Below, in pieces: positions 52,172 to 61,502 of a DNA stretch of 64,000 nucleotides (its first letter is position 1; the number at the start of each line of letters is the position of its first letter). The DNA is taken from NCBI RefSeq assembly GCF_030756675.1, contig NZ_JAVBXD010000020.1, positions 1 through 64,000 of the forward strand, read 5' to 3'. The notes below the pieces were generated by a model, which did no database searches, was not told where the DNA came from, and saw only the letters and a list, made by a program, of their open reading frames with translations. The stretch is from Bacillus multifaciens (lineage in GTDB: Bacteria > Bacillota > Bacilli > Bacillales > Bacillaceae_G). Both the position numbers and the translations under genes were made by a program.

Positions 52172-53923
52172 ATGAAAGTTTTTTTAGACTTAGCATGGTT
52201 TTTTAAACAAGAGAAGCGAGCATACATAATGGGGAGTTTTTTATTGTTAGGCGTTGCTCTTCTTGAACTCGTCCCACCTAAAATAATTGGGATCATTGTT
52301 GATGAAATTAGTAATCATTCTTTAACGACTCAGAAGTTATTACAATGGGTAGCAATTTTAGTTGGTGCCGGAGTATTCGTGTATATTTTGCGTTATGCAT
52401 GGCGAATGATGATTTTTGGATCTTCTTTAAAGTTAGCTCGTCAATTACGCAGAAGACTGTATGAACACTTTACGAATATGAGTCCATCATTTTATCAAAA
52501 ACATCGGACTGGTGATTTAATGGCTCACGCAACGAATGATATTCAAGCGGTACAGCAAACAGCTGGTTCTGGAGTATTAACGCTTGTTGATTCGTTAACA
52601 GTTGGCGGATGTGTTCTTTTGGCAATGGGATTTACAATTAGTTGGAAATTAACGCTGATCAGTTTAATTCCAATGCCAATCGTAGCAATCTCGACAAATT
52701 ATTATGGGACTTTATTACATCGTCGCTTTCATAAAGCGCAGCAGGCTTTTTCAGAAATCAATGATAAAGTTCAGGAAAGTATGAGTGGAATGAAGGTAAT
52801 TCGTTCACTTGGTCAAGAAAAGGAAGATTTACAATCATTTCGTAATAAATCGGAAGAAGTGGTACAGAAAAATATTCTCGTTGCCCGCATTGATTCGTTA
52901 TTTGATCCAACAATTTCTTTAATTGTAGGTTTTTCTTTTTTAATTGCAGTATGTTACGGCTCTGTATTGGTTGTTCGGGGAGAGCTTACGATAGGAGAAC
53001 TTATAACATTTACTACTTATTTAGGTACGCTCGTATGGCCGATGTTAGCGTTTGGATGGCTATTTAATATTATGGAGCGTGGCCGCGCGTCTTACGATCG
53101 TATTCAAAATTTATTTATGCAAGTGTCTGATGTGGTGAATAGAGAAGGGGCAAGTGAAGAAGTAGCAAGTGGTGACATCGAGTTTGATATTGACGCATTC
53201 TCATATAAGAAAAATGAAGTAGTAAATCTACAAGACATTCATTTTTCTTTAGGGAAAGGAGAAACTTTAGGGATTGTCGGACGTACGGGAGCAGGGAAAA
53301 CGACATTATTAAAATGTTTAATTCGAGAATATGATCATTTTGATGGGAACATACGAGTTGGGGGAAATGATATTCGGGATTTGACATTACACGCTATTCG
53401 TTCCTCCATTTCATATGTACCACAAGATCATTTCTTATTTTCTGCAAGTATTGGTGAAAATATCGCATTTGGAAAACCTAGTGCTACATATAAAAATATT
53501 GCACATGCAGCTACTATTGCATGTATCCATGAAGATATTACTAAATTTCCAGAAGGATATGAAACGGTAGTTGGTGAACGCGGCGTTTCTTTATCTGGTG
53601 GTCAAAAGCAGCGGATTTCGATTGCACGTGCATTATTAACAAATGCTGAAATTTTAATTTTAGATGACTGCTTATCAGCGGTAGATGCAAAGACAGAAGA
53701 AACGATTTTGACATCATTAAAACGTGAACGTCAAAATAAAACGACTATTATCACAGCTCATCGCTTAAGTGCGATTCAACATGCAAATTTAATTCTTGTT
53801 ATTGATGATGGAAAGATTGTGCAGCGTGGTACGCATGAAAGTTTAATGCAACAAGATGGTTGGTATAAGGACATGTTCGAAAGTCAGCAATTAGAAGCAC
53901 TAGTTGAGAAAGGAGGAGTATGA
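52172..53923 (+). CDS. heterodimeric ABC multidrug exporter subunit, degenerate-site half (BmrC/YheI-like)
   Basis: A 583-residue half-transporter with six membrane helices and an ATPase domain. MSPSFYQKHRTGDLMAHATND is close to the YheI family motif. Walker A is GRTGAGKTT, the signature LSGGQKQR, and Walker B ends ILDDCLSAVD. The residue after the Walker B Asp is Asp instead of Glu, so the ATP site formed by this half is degenerate, as in BmrC. ATG 52172 follows ATAGGAGGTATAAA. It overlaps its partner's start by 4 bp, indicating a coupled heterodimer. Confidence 0.9.
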   Translation: MKVFLDLAWFFKQEKRAYIMGSFLLLGVALLELVPPKIIGIIVDEISNHSLTTQKLLQWVAILVGAGVFVYILRYAWRMMIFGSSLKLARQLRRRLYEHFTNMSPSFYQKHRTGDLMAHATNDIQAVQQTAGSGVLTLVDSLTVGGCVLLAMGFTISWKLTLISLIPMPIVAISTNYYGTLLHRRFHKAQQAFSEINDKVQESMSGMKVIRSLGQEKEDLQSFRNKSEEVVQKNILVARIDSLFDPTISLIVGFSFLIAVCYGSVLVVRGELTIGELITFTTYLGTLVWPMLAFGWLFNIMERGRASYDRIQNLFMQVSDVVNREGASEEVASGDIEFDIDAFSYKKNEVVNLQDIHFSLGKGETLGIVGRTGAGKTTLLKCLIREYDHFDGNIRVGGNDIRDLTLHAIRSSISYVPQDHFLFSASIGENIAFGKPSATYKNIAHAATIACIHEDITKFPEGYETVVGERGVSLSGGQKQRISIARALLTNAEILILDDCLSAVDAKTEETILTSLKRERQNKTTIITAHRLSAIQHANLILVIDDGKIVQRGTHESLMQQDGWYKDMFESQQLEALVEKGGV

Positions 53924-55686
53924 TGCAAGGGAAAAAGAAAAGTGATTTATGGCGTCTATTATCATATTTGAAGCCTTATAAAAAACTGCTCACTTTTGCA
54001 TTTTTATTTTTAGTTGGTGCAACGGTTGCAGAAATGATGGGGCCTTTTTTAATTAAGGTATTTATCGATGAGCACTTAGTCCCAAAAAATTTTGAACAAA
54101 ATGTGTTAGTAACGTTATTTATTGTTTATGTCGTGTTTCATTTATTAAAGGTGTTATTTACGTATTTAAATTTATTGTATTTCCAAAATATAGCCTTCAA
54201 AATTGTGCAAGATCTGCGCATAGAAGTATACGAACATGTACAAAGTTTATCGCTTAGCTTCTTTGATCGTACACCGATTGGAACGCTTGTTTCGCGAATA
54301 ACGAACGACACAGAAGCAATTAAAGATTTCTTTGTAAGTGTACTATCTACCTTTGTAAAGAATATTGTATTTTTAATCGGTATTTTAATATCTATGTTTT
54401 TATTAGATGTGAAGCTTGCACTGTTTTCATTACTCCTTATTCCAATTATGATTGCCATCATGGCTCTTTATCGCCGGAAAAGCTCGGTTTTTTATTTAGA
54501 ACTTCGCAATCAATTAAGTATTTTAAACGCAAAATTGAATGAATCGATTCAAGGGATGAACATTATTCAAGTATTCCGACAAGAGAGACGGATGCGTAAA
54601 GAATTTGAAGAAGTGAATAAAAAACATTATGGAGCGGGGCGCCGCAATTTGAAGTTAGATGCTTTGTTATTGCGGCCAGCAACCGATCTGGTTCATACTT
54701 TAGCAATTGTATTGGTGGTCACGTTGTTTGGGATTGATGCAATGCATAGCCCTGTTGAAGTGGGGGTATTATATGCATTTGTGAACTACATTCATCGTTT
54801 CTTTGAACCAGTAAATGAAATGATGATGAAATTGTCTTTCTTTCAGCAAGCGCTTGTATCTTCATCACGTGTGTTTCATTTAATGGATGAAAAGGATTTA
54901 GCACCAGTGCAACAAGGTAATGCAGCCCCAATAATGACGGAAGGGGAAATTGAGTTTAAAGATGTTACCTTTTCTTATGATGGAAAACGTGATGTGCTAA
55001 AAAATGTGTCTTTCCATGTGAAACCTGGGCAAAACGTTGCTTTCGTTGGGCATACAGGTAGTGGGAAAAGTACAATTATGAACTTATTGATGCGCTTTTA
55101 CCATGTCAATAAAGGGGAAATTGTAATTGATGGGGCACGGTTAGAAAACTTTCAAGAGACGGAGATACGAAAACGTATCGGTCTTGTATTACAAGATGCT
55201 TTTTTATTTGCTGGAACAGTGAAGCAAAACATACGCATGTATGATGAAAGTATTACAGATAAAGAAGTAGAAGAGGCTGCAAAATTTGTGCAGGCAAATA
55301 CATTTATTGAACAGCTACCAAATCAATACGATACAGAAGTAGTTGAGAGAGGAGCGGCGTTTTCAAGTGGTCAAAGACAGCTTGTAGCGTTTGCAAGAAC
55401 GATTGCAACAAATCCGAAAGTATTAGTGTTAGATGAAGCAACGGCAAATATCGATACAGAAACAGAAGAAGCAATTCAAACAGCACTGCAGCATATGCGA
55501 AAAGGAAGAACAACTATCGCAATTGCACACCGCTTATCTACAATTCAAGATGCGGATCAAATCTTTGTAATGCATGACGGACAAATTGTTGAAAGGGGAA
55601 CACATCAAGAATTACTGACTCAACAAGGGCTATATTACAATATGTATTTGTTGCAGAATAAAGGAAGCCTTCAACAAGCCTTGTGA
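53920..55686 (+). CDS. heterodimeric ABC multidrug exporter subunit, catalytic half (BmrD-like)
   Basis: A 588-residue partner of the preceding protein. Walker A is GHTGSGKST and Walker B is VLVLDEATANID with the catalytic Glu. The signature is FSSGQRQL instead of LSGGQ, which contributes the weak half of the degenerate site with the partner's Walker motifs. That pairing is what known heterodimers show. It lacks the extra segment that makes B. subtilis BmrD about 670 residues. ATG 53920 or 53923; both follow GGAGGAG. Substrate unknown, drugs or lipids likely. Confidence 0.88.
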   Translation: MMQGKKKSDLWRLLSYLKPYKKLLTFAFLFLVGATVAEMMGPFLIKVFIDEHLVPKNFEQNVLVTLFIVYVVFHLLKVLFTYLNLLYFQNIAFKIVQDLRIEVYEHVQSLSLSFFDRTPIGTLVSRITNDTEAIKDFFVSVLSTFVKNIVFLIGILISMFLLDVKLALFSLLLIPIMIAIMALYRRKSSVFYLELRNQLSILNAKLNESIQGMNIIQVFRQERRMRKEFEEVNKKHYGAGRRNLKLDALLLRPATDLVHTLAIVLVVTLFGIDAMHSPVEVGVLYAFVNYIHRFFEPVNEMMMKLSFFQQALVSSSRVFHLMDEKDLAPVQQGNAAPIMTEGEIEFKDVTFSYDGKRDVLKNVSFHVKPGQNVAFVGHTGSGKSTIMNLLMRFYHVNKGEIVIDGARLENFQETEIRKRIGLVLQDAFLFAGTVKQNIRMYDESITDKEVEEAAKFVQANTFIEQLPNQYDTEVVERGAAFSSGQRQLVAFARTIATNPKVLVLDEATANIDTETEEAIQTALQHMRKGRTTIAIAHRLSTIQDADQIFVMHDGQIVERGTHQELLTQQGLYYNMYLLQNKGSLQQAL

Positions 55687-55712
55687 GAACAAAGTTTGGA
55701 AGGCTTTTTCTT
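55676..55712 (+). terminator. probable terminator after the ABC exporter genes
   Basis: AAGCCTT (55676-55682) pairs with AAGGCTT near 55700-55706, followed by TTTCTT. The 5' arm lies inside the end of the coding sequence. Confidence 0.6.
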
Positions 55713-55734
55713 AAAAAAGTATAAATAACATGGT

Positions 55735-55910
55735 TATATGTAAATCCATTTTTATCTCTAGACATATAAATGGCTGCTATGCAGAATAAAACAGGGCCTG
55801 CACTTGCTCGCTCCCTTTGGTTTAAACCTAGCACATGGCAGGAAAAGGCTCTGACCACTTCTATGCATGGTCAGATGCTCTCGTCTTCCGCTAAAAGGAG
55901 AGGGTTTTTA
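55735..55910 (-). repeat. bcr1-type repeat, minus orientation
   Basis: The reverse complement shows the full block order: ATGCTCTCG complement, GGTCAGAGCCTTTTCCTGCC, AAAGGGAGCGAGCAAGTGCA, GGCCCTG, TTCTGCATAGCAGCC, TATATGTC. One of the best-preserved copies. It lies downstream of the exporter operon in the 576-bp gap. Confidence 0.85.
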
Positions 55911-55930
55911 ATCTTAGGAATAAGAGATTA

Positions 55931-55967
55931 ATATGTATTACATATTAATTATATATGTAATACATAT
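55931..55967. repeat. perfect 15-bp inverted repeat
   Basis: ATATGTATTACATAT (55931-55945) and ATATGTAATACATAT (55953-55967) are exact reverse complements around a 7-base AT loop. There is no T-run, so it is not a clear terminator. The rest of the gap to 56262 shows no convincing gene. Confidence 0.8.
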
Positions 55968-56244
55968 TTCCGATATGAAGAAGATTAGTATATTATAATA
56001 GATGTAATGTTCGAATGTTTGATGTATTACCGGTAATATCCCTATCCCTTTTCTAAAAATGCGAACTAAACTTCCCTTTTTCTGGATGGTTTGTTGTAGA
56101 TTATACAGAAAATATTGTTCGATATCCATTATGGAACGTACATAATGGAAAGATTCCGATCTCATAGAGGATGCCCCTAATCTTCATGTGATATATGTAC
56201 GGAAAGAAAACGAAAATGTTTTCCCTGTGTATGATCGGAAAACA

Positions 56245-56274
56245 AAAAGCTGACCATTTTGGTCAGCTTTTTGT
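56245..56274 (-). terminator. intrinsic terminator of the small minus-strand gene
   Basis: AAAAAGCTGACCA and its complement TGGTCAGCTTTTT form a stem. On the minus strand the stop codon of the small gene lies inside it and a T-run follows. Confidence 0.85.
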
Positions 56275-56469
56275 TGTTTCTGCTATAAACTCTTCTTTTA
56301 TAACTTCTGTCTTTAATAATAATGCTTTCCCAAAACGTCGCTGACATTCTTCTGTTATTTTTTGAATTGCCAATGTGTTAGAAGAAGCAGCAATAGTTAC
56401 AGTTGCTTGTCTTATTCCTCGATTTTTCTCACAAAATACACAATCCACAACATACTTAGAAATTTTCAC
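56263..56469 (-). CDS. small hypothetical protein with a CxxC-like motif
   Basis: 68 residues starting at GTG 56469, behind GGAAGGATTCT on the minus strand. The sequence has CVFCEKN (10-16), an Arg/Lys-rich middle and a predicted helix (LAIQKITEECQRRFGKALL). One CxxC pair plus a further Cys could bind a metal, but this is only a guess. It ends inside its own terminator. It is divergent from the Nudix gene. Family not recognised. Confidence 0.65.
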   Translation of the reverse strand: MKISKYVVDCVFCEKNRGIRQATVTIAASSNTLAIQKITEECQRRFGKALLLKTEVIKEEFIAETTKS

Positions 56470-56607
56470 AGAATCCTTCCTTTCTGTTTTTAGGAATGCG
56501 CTGTCAATGAAGTTGCTGGATATATTCGATAGATTATAAGTTTTTTCCTCTTTTTTCGAGGGAAAAGTAAGTGAAATACAGAATAGTATGTATGGGAGGG
56601 GAAAGTA

Positions 56608-57009
56608 GTGAAACGTTGGATTGGAGCAGCTGCAATTTGTATTAATGATAATAATGAAGTATTAATGGTACTACAAGGAAAGCCAGAAGAAGAAAAATTT
56701 TGGTCTGTACCTTCAGGTGGATTAGAATATGGAGAAACCCTAGAAGAGTGCTGCATCCGTGAAGTATGGGAAGAAACTGGCTATCGCATTGAAATTATTG
56801 AAAAGGTACATGAAAAAATAGGTGTTACGTTTAATGTCCCTGTGCAAGTACACTATTATGTTGTGAAAATAGTAGGGGGAGAACGGAAAATTCAAGATCC
56901 AGACGGATTAATTTATAAAATTGAGTGGAAACGACTGGATGAACTTCAACACCTTCCGCTCTCATTTCCGGAAGATTATGAGTTGTTGCATCGATGTGTG
57001 ACTATTTAG
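56608..57009 (+). CDS. Nudix hydrolase
   Basis: A 133-residue hydrolase of nucleoside diphosphate derivatives. The full Nudix box GGLEYGETLEECCIREVWEE followed by TGY (37-59) carries the catalytic REVWEE. It begins KRWIGAAAICINDNNEVLMV and lacks extra domains. GTG 56608 follows GGGAGGGGAAAGTA. A terminator hairpin follows at 57084. Substrate cannot be told from the sequence. Confidence 0.92.
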   Translation: MKRWIGAAAICINDNNEVLMVLQGKPEEEKFWSVPSGGLEYGETLEECCIREVWEETGYRIEIIEKVHEKIGVTFNVPVQVHYYVVKIVGGERKIQDPDGLIYKIEWKRLDELQHLPLSFPEDYELLHRCVTI

Positions 57010-57083
57010 TGTTCACTAGGAAATGATTGAGACGAGAAATGTGAAAATGTACATAAACGAATTGAATAGCGAATGAAATAAGA

Positions 57084-57113
57084 GAAAACGCTTTTTGTAT
57101 GCGTTTTCTTTTG
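57084..57113 (+). terminator. intrinsic terminator downstream of the Nudix gene
   Basis: GAAAACGC (57084-57091) pairs with GCGTTTTC (57101-57108) and is followed by TTTTG. Confidence 0.8.
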
Positions 57114-57114
57114 T

Positions 57115-57212
57115 TTTAAATCTGGCATGTAGTAGGAAAAGGCTCTGACCGTTTCTATGCGCGGCCAGTTGCTCTCGTCCTTGGGGTTATGTCGTTTTTT
57201 TACTTATAATTA
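57115..57212 (-). repeat. partial bcr1-type repeat, minus orientation
   Basis: Reverse complement keeps the 5' half only: CGACATAACCCC, GACGAGAGCAACTGGCCGCG, AGAAACGGTCAGAGCCTTTT, CTACATGCCAGA. The 3' half is absent. It lies in the 341-bp gap before the LysR gene, which otherwise shows only AT-rich sequence. Confidence 0.7.
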
Positions 57213-57350
57213 GACCCACTGTAATTGTTAATACCATCAATAAAAATATTTAGGGATATTACCGTAGGAATTCATTAAAAACATTTGTCTAATATATAAT
57301 TCTTATGTTATTAATTTATTATACATATTAATAAAAAAAGGGGGTTCTAT

Positions 57351-58247
57351 ATGGAATTACGGCATTTACAATATTTTATTGTTGTAGCAGAAGAACTTCA
57401 CTTTGGTAGGGCAGCCGCTCGTTTACAGATGACACAGCCACCGCTAAGTCAACAAATTCAACAATTAGAACAAGAGATGGGAGTAACATTATTTTCAAGA
57501 ACGAAACGAAGAGTAGAATTAACAGAAGCAGGGGAATTGTTTTTAAAAGAAGCGAAAAAAGCTTTTATACAAATTGATAAGGCAGTCGAAGTTGCCCAGA
57601 GAGCGCAAAGAGGAGAAATTGGAGAGCTGTCTATTGGGTTTGTTGGTTCAGCGATGTATGATATTTTGCCGCCAATTGTTCGGGAATATCGCAAGAAATT
57701 TCCCAATGTATCTGTTGTATTACATGAATTGTCTACACCAGAACAAGTAGATGCGCTTCATGATAGTCGAATTGATGTCGGGATGTTGCGTCCACCAATT
57801 ACAAGTCAATTATTACAGTTAGAAACAATGCAACATCTTCCTTGTACACTTTGTTTACCGAAAGCACATCCACTTGCGAATAAACAAGCAATATATATTG
57901 AAGACTTGCAAAATGAATCTTTTGTTTTCATAACTCGAAATGTATGGCCGACTTTATATGATAATATTCTTTCTTTATGCCGTGATGCAGGGTTTAGTCC
58001 GCAAATTGTACAAGAGGCGACAGAATATCAAACAGTTATAGGACTTGTTGCTGCTGGAATTGGGCTAACGGTAATACCAGTGTCTGCAAATAAATTATAT
58101 CAATCAGAAGTTGTCTACAAAGAAATACGTGATTCTAAAATTGTTGCGGAACTAGCCGTTGCATACCGAAAAGCAAATATTAACCCAGAATTACAAGAGT
58201 TTTTGAGAATAGCAAGAAGCAATGAAATGAGCAAATTTACAAAATGA
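57351..58247 (+). CDS. LysR-family transcriptional regulator
   Basis: 298 residues: an N-terminal winged HTH (MELRHLQYFIVVAEELHFGR, AAARLQMTQPPLSQQIQQLE) and a periplasmic-binding-like effector domain (about 90-290) with ELSIGFVGSAMYDILPPIVR and ITRNVWPTLYDNIL. The pattern is closest to the BenM/CatM/AlsR type, which bind small organic acids. ATG 57351 follows AAGGGGG. No divergent target gene is adjacent; the upstream gap holds a bcr1 fragment. Regulated genes are unknown. Confidence 0.9.
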   Translation: MELRHLQYFIVVAEELHFGRAAARLQMTQPPLSQQIQQLEQEMGVTLFSRTKRRVELTEAGELFLKEAKKAFIQIDKAVEVAQRAQRGEIGELSIGFVGSAMYDILPPIVREYRKKFPNVSVVLHELSTPEQVDALHDSRIDVGMLRPPITSQLLQLETMQHLPCTLCLPKAHPLANKQAIYIEDLQNESFVFITRNVWPTLYDNILSLCRDAGFSPQIVQEATEYQTVIGLVAAGIGLTVIPVSANKLYQSEVVYKEIRDSKIVAELAVAYRKANINPELQEFLRIARSNEMSKFTK

Positions 58248-58363
58248 CGAGAAAAATGACAAAACTGTAAGAATGCACCTATGTATGTAAGAAAGTTCGA
58301 TGTTTTCCTTTTTCTTTTTTTATTATAGTGAAAAATAAGAAAGAAGAAGGAGATGTCATACTC

Positions 58364-58441
58364 ATGATGATACCTATTTTTATGAAAGTACAAAAAACGT
58401 GGGAGGGGGAGGAAGATGACATTTTCTCAACTCGCGTTTAA
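58364..58441 (+). CDS. possible short upstream ORF overlapping the permease start
   Basis: A 25-codon frame (opening MMIPIFMKVQKTWEGEED) behind GAAGGAGATGTC ends 26 bp inside the permease gene in another frame. The strong ribosome site is the only support. It could be a leader peptide that couples translation, or a relic. Confidence 0.3.
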   Translation: MMIPIFMKVQKTWEGEEDDIFSTRV

Positions 58442-60302
58442 AAATGTTAGTCGAAATATACGTGCGTATGCCGCTTATTTTTTAAGTAGTGCATTTTCAG
58501 TTATGATTTTCTTTTTATATGCTTTATTTATTTATCATCCTGATATAGATGGACAGGGTGCTATTCGGCAAGGAATGCTTGTTGCGGAGTATATTATTTA
58601 TTTCTTTTCTTTTTTCTTTATTTTCTACTCTGTTAGTTCATTTTTAAAGATGAGGAATAAAGAGTTTGGGATTTTTGTTATTCACGGTATTACAAATTGG
58701 CAATTAATACGGATGATTTTCTTTGAAAATATGATAGTTGGCATAAGTGCTCTTATTAGCGGTATTGCTTGCGGATTTTTATTTGGAAAGCTATTTTTTC
58801 TGTTAGCAAGTACAGTAATGGGATTGGGAAGTTTGCCATTTTATATGCCATGGCAAGCAATGAAATTAACAGCCGTTGTGTTTTTAGCATTGTTTTTCTT
58901 TGTTGCTTTTACAACAAGTTTATTTGTGAAAAGTAAAAAAGTAATCGCGTTATTAAAAGGGAATAAGAAGCCAAAACCTGAACCGAAAGCTTCTATTCTT
59001 TTATCTATAGTAGCCGCAACTTTAATAGCTATTGGATATACGTTATCTTTAACAGCAAAGCCTGGCGCTGTCGCATTTTTATTGCTTCCTGTTGCAACCA
59101 TTGTAATTATTGGCACGTATTTTTTATATTCGCAGCTTAGTGTATTTATCATAAAGTTTTTTGAAAAATCGAAGTCTATCTATTGGAAGAAAACGAATTT
59201 ATTATCATTTTCTATGTTAGCATATCGTATGAAAGATAATGCACGTATGTTTTTTATGGTAACGATTGTATCGACAGTTTCTTTTTGTGCCATTGGAACG
59301 TTTGCTGCTTTTATAGAAACGCAAAAGGGCGAGTCGATGAAGAACATTCCATTTGCATTTAGTTTGATTACATATAATGAACACCAAGGCCAGAAAGCAC
59401 AATTTGAAAAGGAGATTGAGGATACTTTTCAAAAGGAAAATGTTATTTTCAAAAAGGTAAGTGCACAGTTGAAAATTCAATCTATTTCTAACGATTCGCA
59501 AGCAGTAATCATAAGTCAGGATCATTATAATAAATTTGCAAAGCGGCTCGGATATGAAACGGTGGTATTAGAGGGAAATAAAGCGATTCGCGTTCCTTCT
59601 TTTGGAATGGAAAGTAGTGTTGTGGATTCTTCTAAAGAATCAGATGTAACATTTCAAGAAAGTGGAAAACAAATTCATGTTTCTTCTATGTTAAAACAGA
59701 ATATTTTTTCAGGCGGTGTATTTCCTGGAAAGATTTTTATTGTTTCCAATGAAATGGACCAGCTGATTACAGGTGGGCAGAAAACAGCGAGTTATACAGG
59801 ATATACAGTAAAGAGTTGGGAAGGGACGACGCAAATAGCAGAGCGGTTAGAAAACCAACTGAATCAAAAAGGGCAGTATGAATTTTCATCACGTGTGATC
59901 ACTTATAATCAGATTAAAAAATTGACGAGCATCATTTTGTTTGTTGGATTGTTTGTCGGAGTTATTTTTTATTTATCTGCTGTAAGCTTTTTGTATTTCC
60001 GATTGTTTACCGATTTGGAAACAGATAAACAATATTATCAATCACTACTGAAACTCGGTATGGATGAAGAGGAAATGAAACAAATTGTAACGGTGCAAAT
60101 GGGCGCGTTATTCTTTGTCCCGATCATTATAGCTGTTTTGCATACGAGTGTTGCCTTGACAACATTACAAACACAATTTACAACACCGATTCTTCGGTCT
60201 TCACTGATTGTCATCGGGTTATTTTTACTCGTTCATATAGGTTACTTTTTATTATTAAGAAGACGATATTTTAAACAATTGAAAAAGCAAATTATGCGAT
60301 GA
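58416..60302 (+). CDS. BceB-like ABC transporter permease (FtsX family), orphan
   Basis: A 628-residue permease of the peptide-antibiotic resistance type (BceB/YxdM/VraG). It has about ten membrane helices, a large extracellular loop (about 310-505) between the seventh and eighth, the opening TFSQLAFKNVSRNIRAYAAY, and KMRNKEFGIFVIHGIT. Such permeases need a BceA ATPase and a BceRS two-component system encoded beside them. None is seen within 2 kb on either side. It may use a distant ATPase or be what remains of a cassette. ATG 58416 follows GGGAGGGGGAGGAAG. Confidence 0.85.
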   Translation: MTFSQLAFKNVSRNIRAYAAYFLSSAFSVMIFFLYALFIYHPDIDGQGAIRQGMLVAEYIIYFFSFFFIFYSVSSFLKMRNKEFGIFVIHGITNWQLIRMIFFENMIVGISALISGIACGFLFGKLFFLLASTVMGLGSLPFYMPWQAMKLTAVVFLALFFFVAFTTSLFVKSKKVIALLKGNKKPKPEPKASILLSIVAATLIAIGYTLSLTAKPGAVAFLLLPVATIVIIGTYFLYSQLSVFIIKFFEKSKSIYWKKTNLLSFSMLAYRMKDNARMFFMVTIVSTVSFCAIGTFAAFIETQKGESMKNIPFAFSLITYNEHQGQKAQFEKEIEDTFQKENVIFKKVSAQLKIQSISNDSQAVIISQDHYNKFAKRLGYETVVLEGNKAIRVPSFGMESSVVDSSKESDVTFQESGKQIHVSSMLKQNIFSGGVFPGKIFIVSNEMDQLITGGQKTASYTGYTVKSWEGTTQIAERLENQLNQKGQYEFSSRVITYNQIKKLTSIILFVGLFVGVIFYLSAVSFLYFRLFTDLETDKQYYQSLLKLGMDEEEMKQIVTVQMGALFFVPIIIAVLHTSVALTTLQTQFTTPILRSSLIVIGLFLLVHIGYFLLLRRRYFKQLKKQIMR

Positions 60303-60339
60303 AAACGGCGATGTTACGTCGAAAGGTAACAGAAAATGA

Positions 60340-60370
60340 AAACCGGACTTCTCTAAGAAGTCCGGTTTGT
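60340..60370. terminator. bidirectional terminator between convergent genes
   Basis: AACCGGACTTCT and AGAAGTCCGGTT form a perfect 12-bp stem between the permease and EamA genes. Confidence 0.92.
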
Positions 60371-61278
60371 TATGCTGCCACTTTTTTATGTGTATGTTGC
60401 CTTCTGTATCGTCCGCGCATTTTATAAGCAATTTGTGGAATGGTAATCCCGATAAGAATAAGAGCAACTCCAAGCCATTGTGAAGTCAGTACGGCTTCTT
60501 TTAAAAGAAGCACTGACATGATTGTTGTAACTGGAAGTTCAGCAGCACCTAAAATTGTTGCTAAACCAGAACCAATCTTAGGAATTCCGATTGTAAAAGT
60601 AATAGTAGGAATGACAATACTAAATGTTCCTAATGCTAATCCATATTTCCATAGTCCACTAGTAAGTGTGCCGTTAAATATAAATGTTGGTGGAAAAGCA
60701 ATCATTACTAATGTTAATGCACCTGCCATGAGCGTTACACCACGAGGCAATGGCGGGACTTCTACTGCTACTCTTCCGCTCACAAAAATATAAAAAGCAA
60801 ATGCTACCGCTGATAATAATCCGAAGAAAATTCCTTTCATGTCAATTGCTCCTGCTGGTTGTTCAAGTAAACCACTTGAAAGAAACGTTCCAACAAGCAA
60901 GAAAAGTACAGAAATCAATTTTTCTCTAGAAGGTAATGTTTTCGTTGCAACTGCTTCAATGATAATGCCGATCCAAACGAATTGAAATAGTAAAACAATA
61001 CCGATTGAAGCAGGTACCGTTTGTAATGAAGCGTAATAAAAAATACCAGTTAAACTAGCTGATGTTCCTGCAATAAATAAAATAATCATTTGTTTAAATG
61101 GTACACGATGTCTAGAAAATAATAATGTAATCGCAAGTAAAATGATCCATCCGAACAAATATTGACTTCCGATTACTTCTCCAAGCGAATATCCTTCGCT
61201 GTATGCAAATTTAACAAAGATTGCTAAAATACCGTAACTACATGCTCCTAATAAAACGAGTAATGAATAACGAAGCAT
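60370..61278 (-). CDS. EamA-family (drug/metabolite) transporter
   Basis: A 302-residue membrane protein with ten predicted helices in two five-helix repeats, as in DMT/EamA carriers: GACSYGILAIFVKFAYSEGY at the start of repeat 1 and IFFGLLSAVAFAFYIFVSG at repeat 2. The cytoplasmic tail is basic with several His. The minus-strand ATG follows GGAGGGATATAG. It probably exports or imports small metabolites; the substrate is unknown. Confidence 0.9.
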   Translation of the reverse strand: MLRYSLLVLLGACSYGILAIFVKFAYSEGYSLGEVIGSQYLFGWIILLAITLLFSRHRVPFKQMIILFIAGTSASLTGIFYYASLQTVPASIGIVLLFQFVWIGIIIEAVATKTLPSREKLISVLFLLVGTFLSSGLLEQPAGAIDMKGIFFGLLSAVAFAFYIFVSGRVAVEVPPLPRGVTLMAGALTLVMIAFPPTFIFNGTLTSGLWKYGLALGTFSIVIPTITFTIGIPKIGSGLATILGAAELPVTTIMSVLLLKEAVLTSQWLGVALILIGITIPQIAYKMRGRYRRQHTHKKVAA

Positions 61279-61297
61279 CTATATCCCTCCGATCTTA

Positions 61298-61502
61298 TCT
61301 ATATAAATCCAAATTAAAAACCTGACATAAACCCCTTTTCTTTTTAGATGGCCCTGAGCGTCTGGCTATGCGTAGAAGCGGTCAGGGTCTCTTTCTGCCA
61401 CATGCGATGTTCAAACAAAGAGAAGAAGAAAGTATTAGGTTACTTTTTGTTCAGTATGGCGGCGACTTGTATATTAGAAAGTCGAGTTGGATTTATATAT
61501 AT
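61298..61502 (+). repeat. bcr1-type repeat (first of a tandem pair)
   Basis: Starts ATATAAATCC and ends GTTGGATTTATATATA. Internal blocks are CTGGCTATGCGTAGAAGCGG, TCAGGGTCTCTTTCTGCCAC, AAACAAAGAGAAGAAG and GGCGACTTGTATATTAGAAA. Two overlapping open frames through it are by-products of the repeat. Confidence 0.85.

Noticed and set aside
55938-56165. 75-codon minus-strand frame
   Set aside because: It crosses the 15-bp inverted repeat, lacks a clear ribosome site and has no recognisable protein features.
56490-56756. 88-codon minus-strand frame opposite the Nudix gene
   Set aside because: It overlaps a clear Nudix box on the other strand and has no ribosome site.
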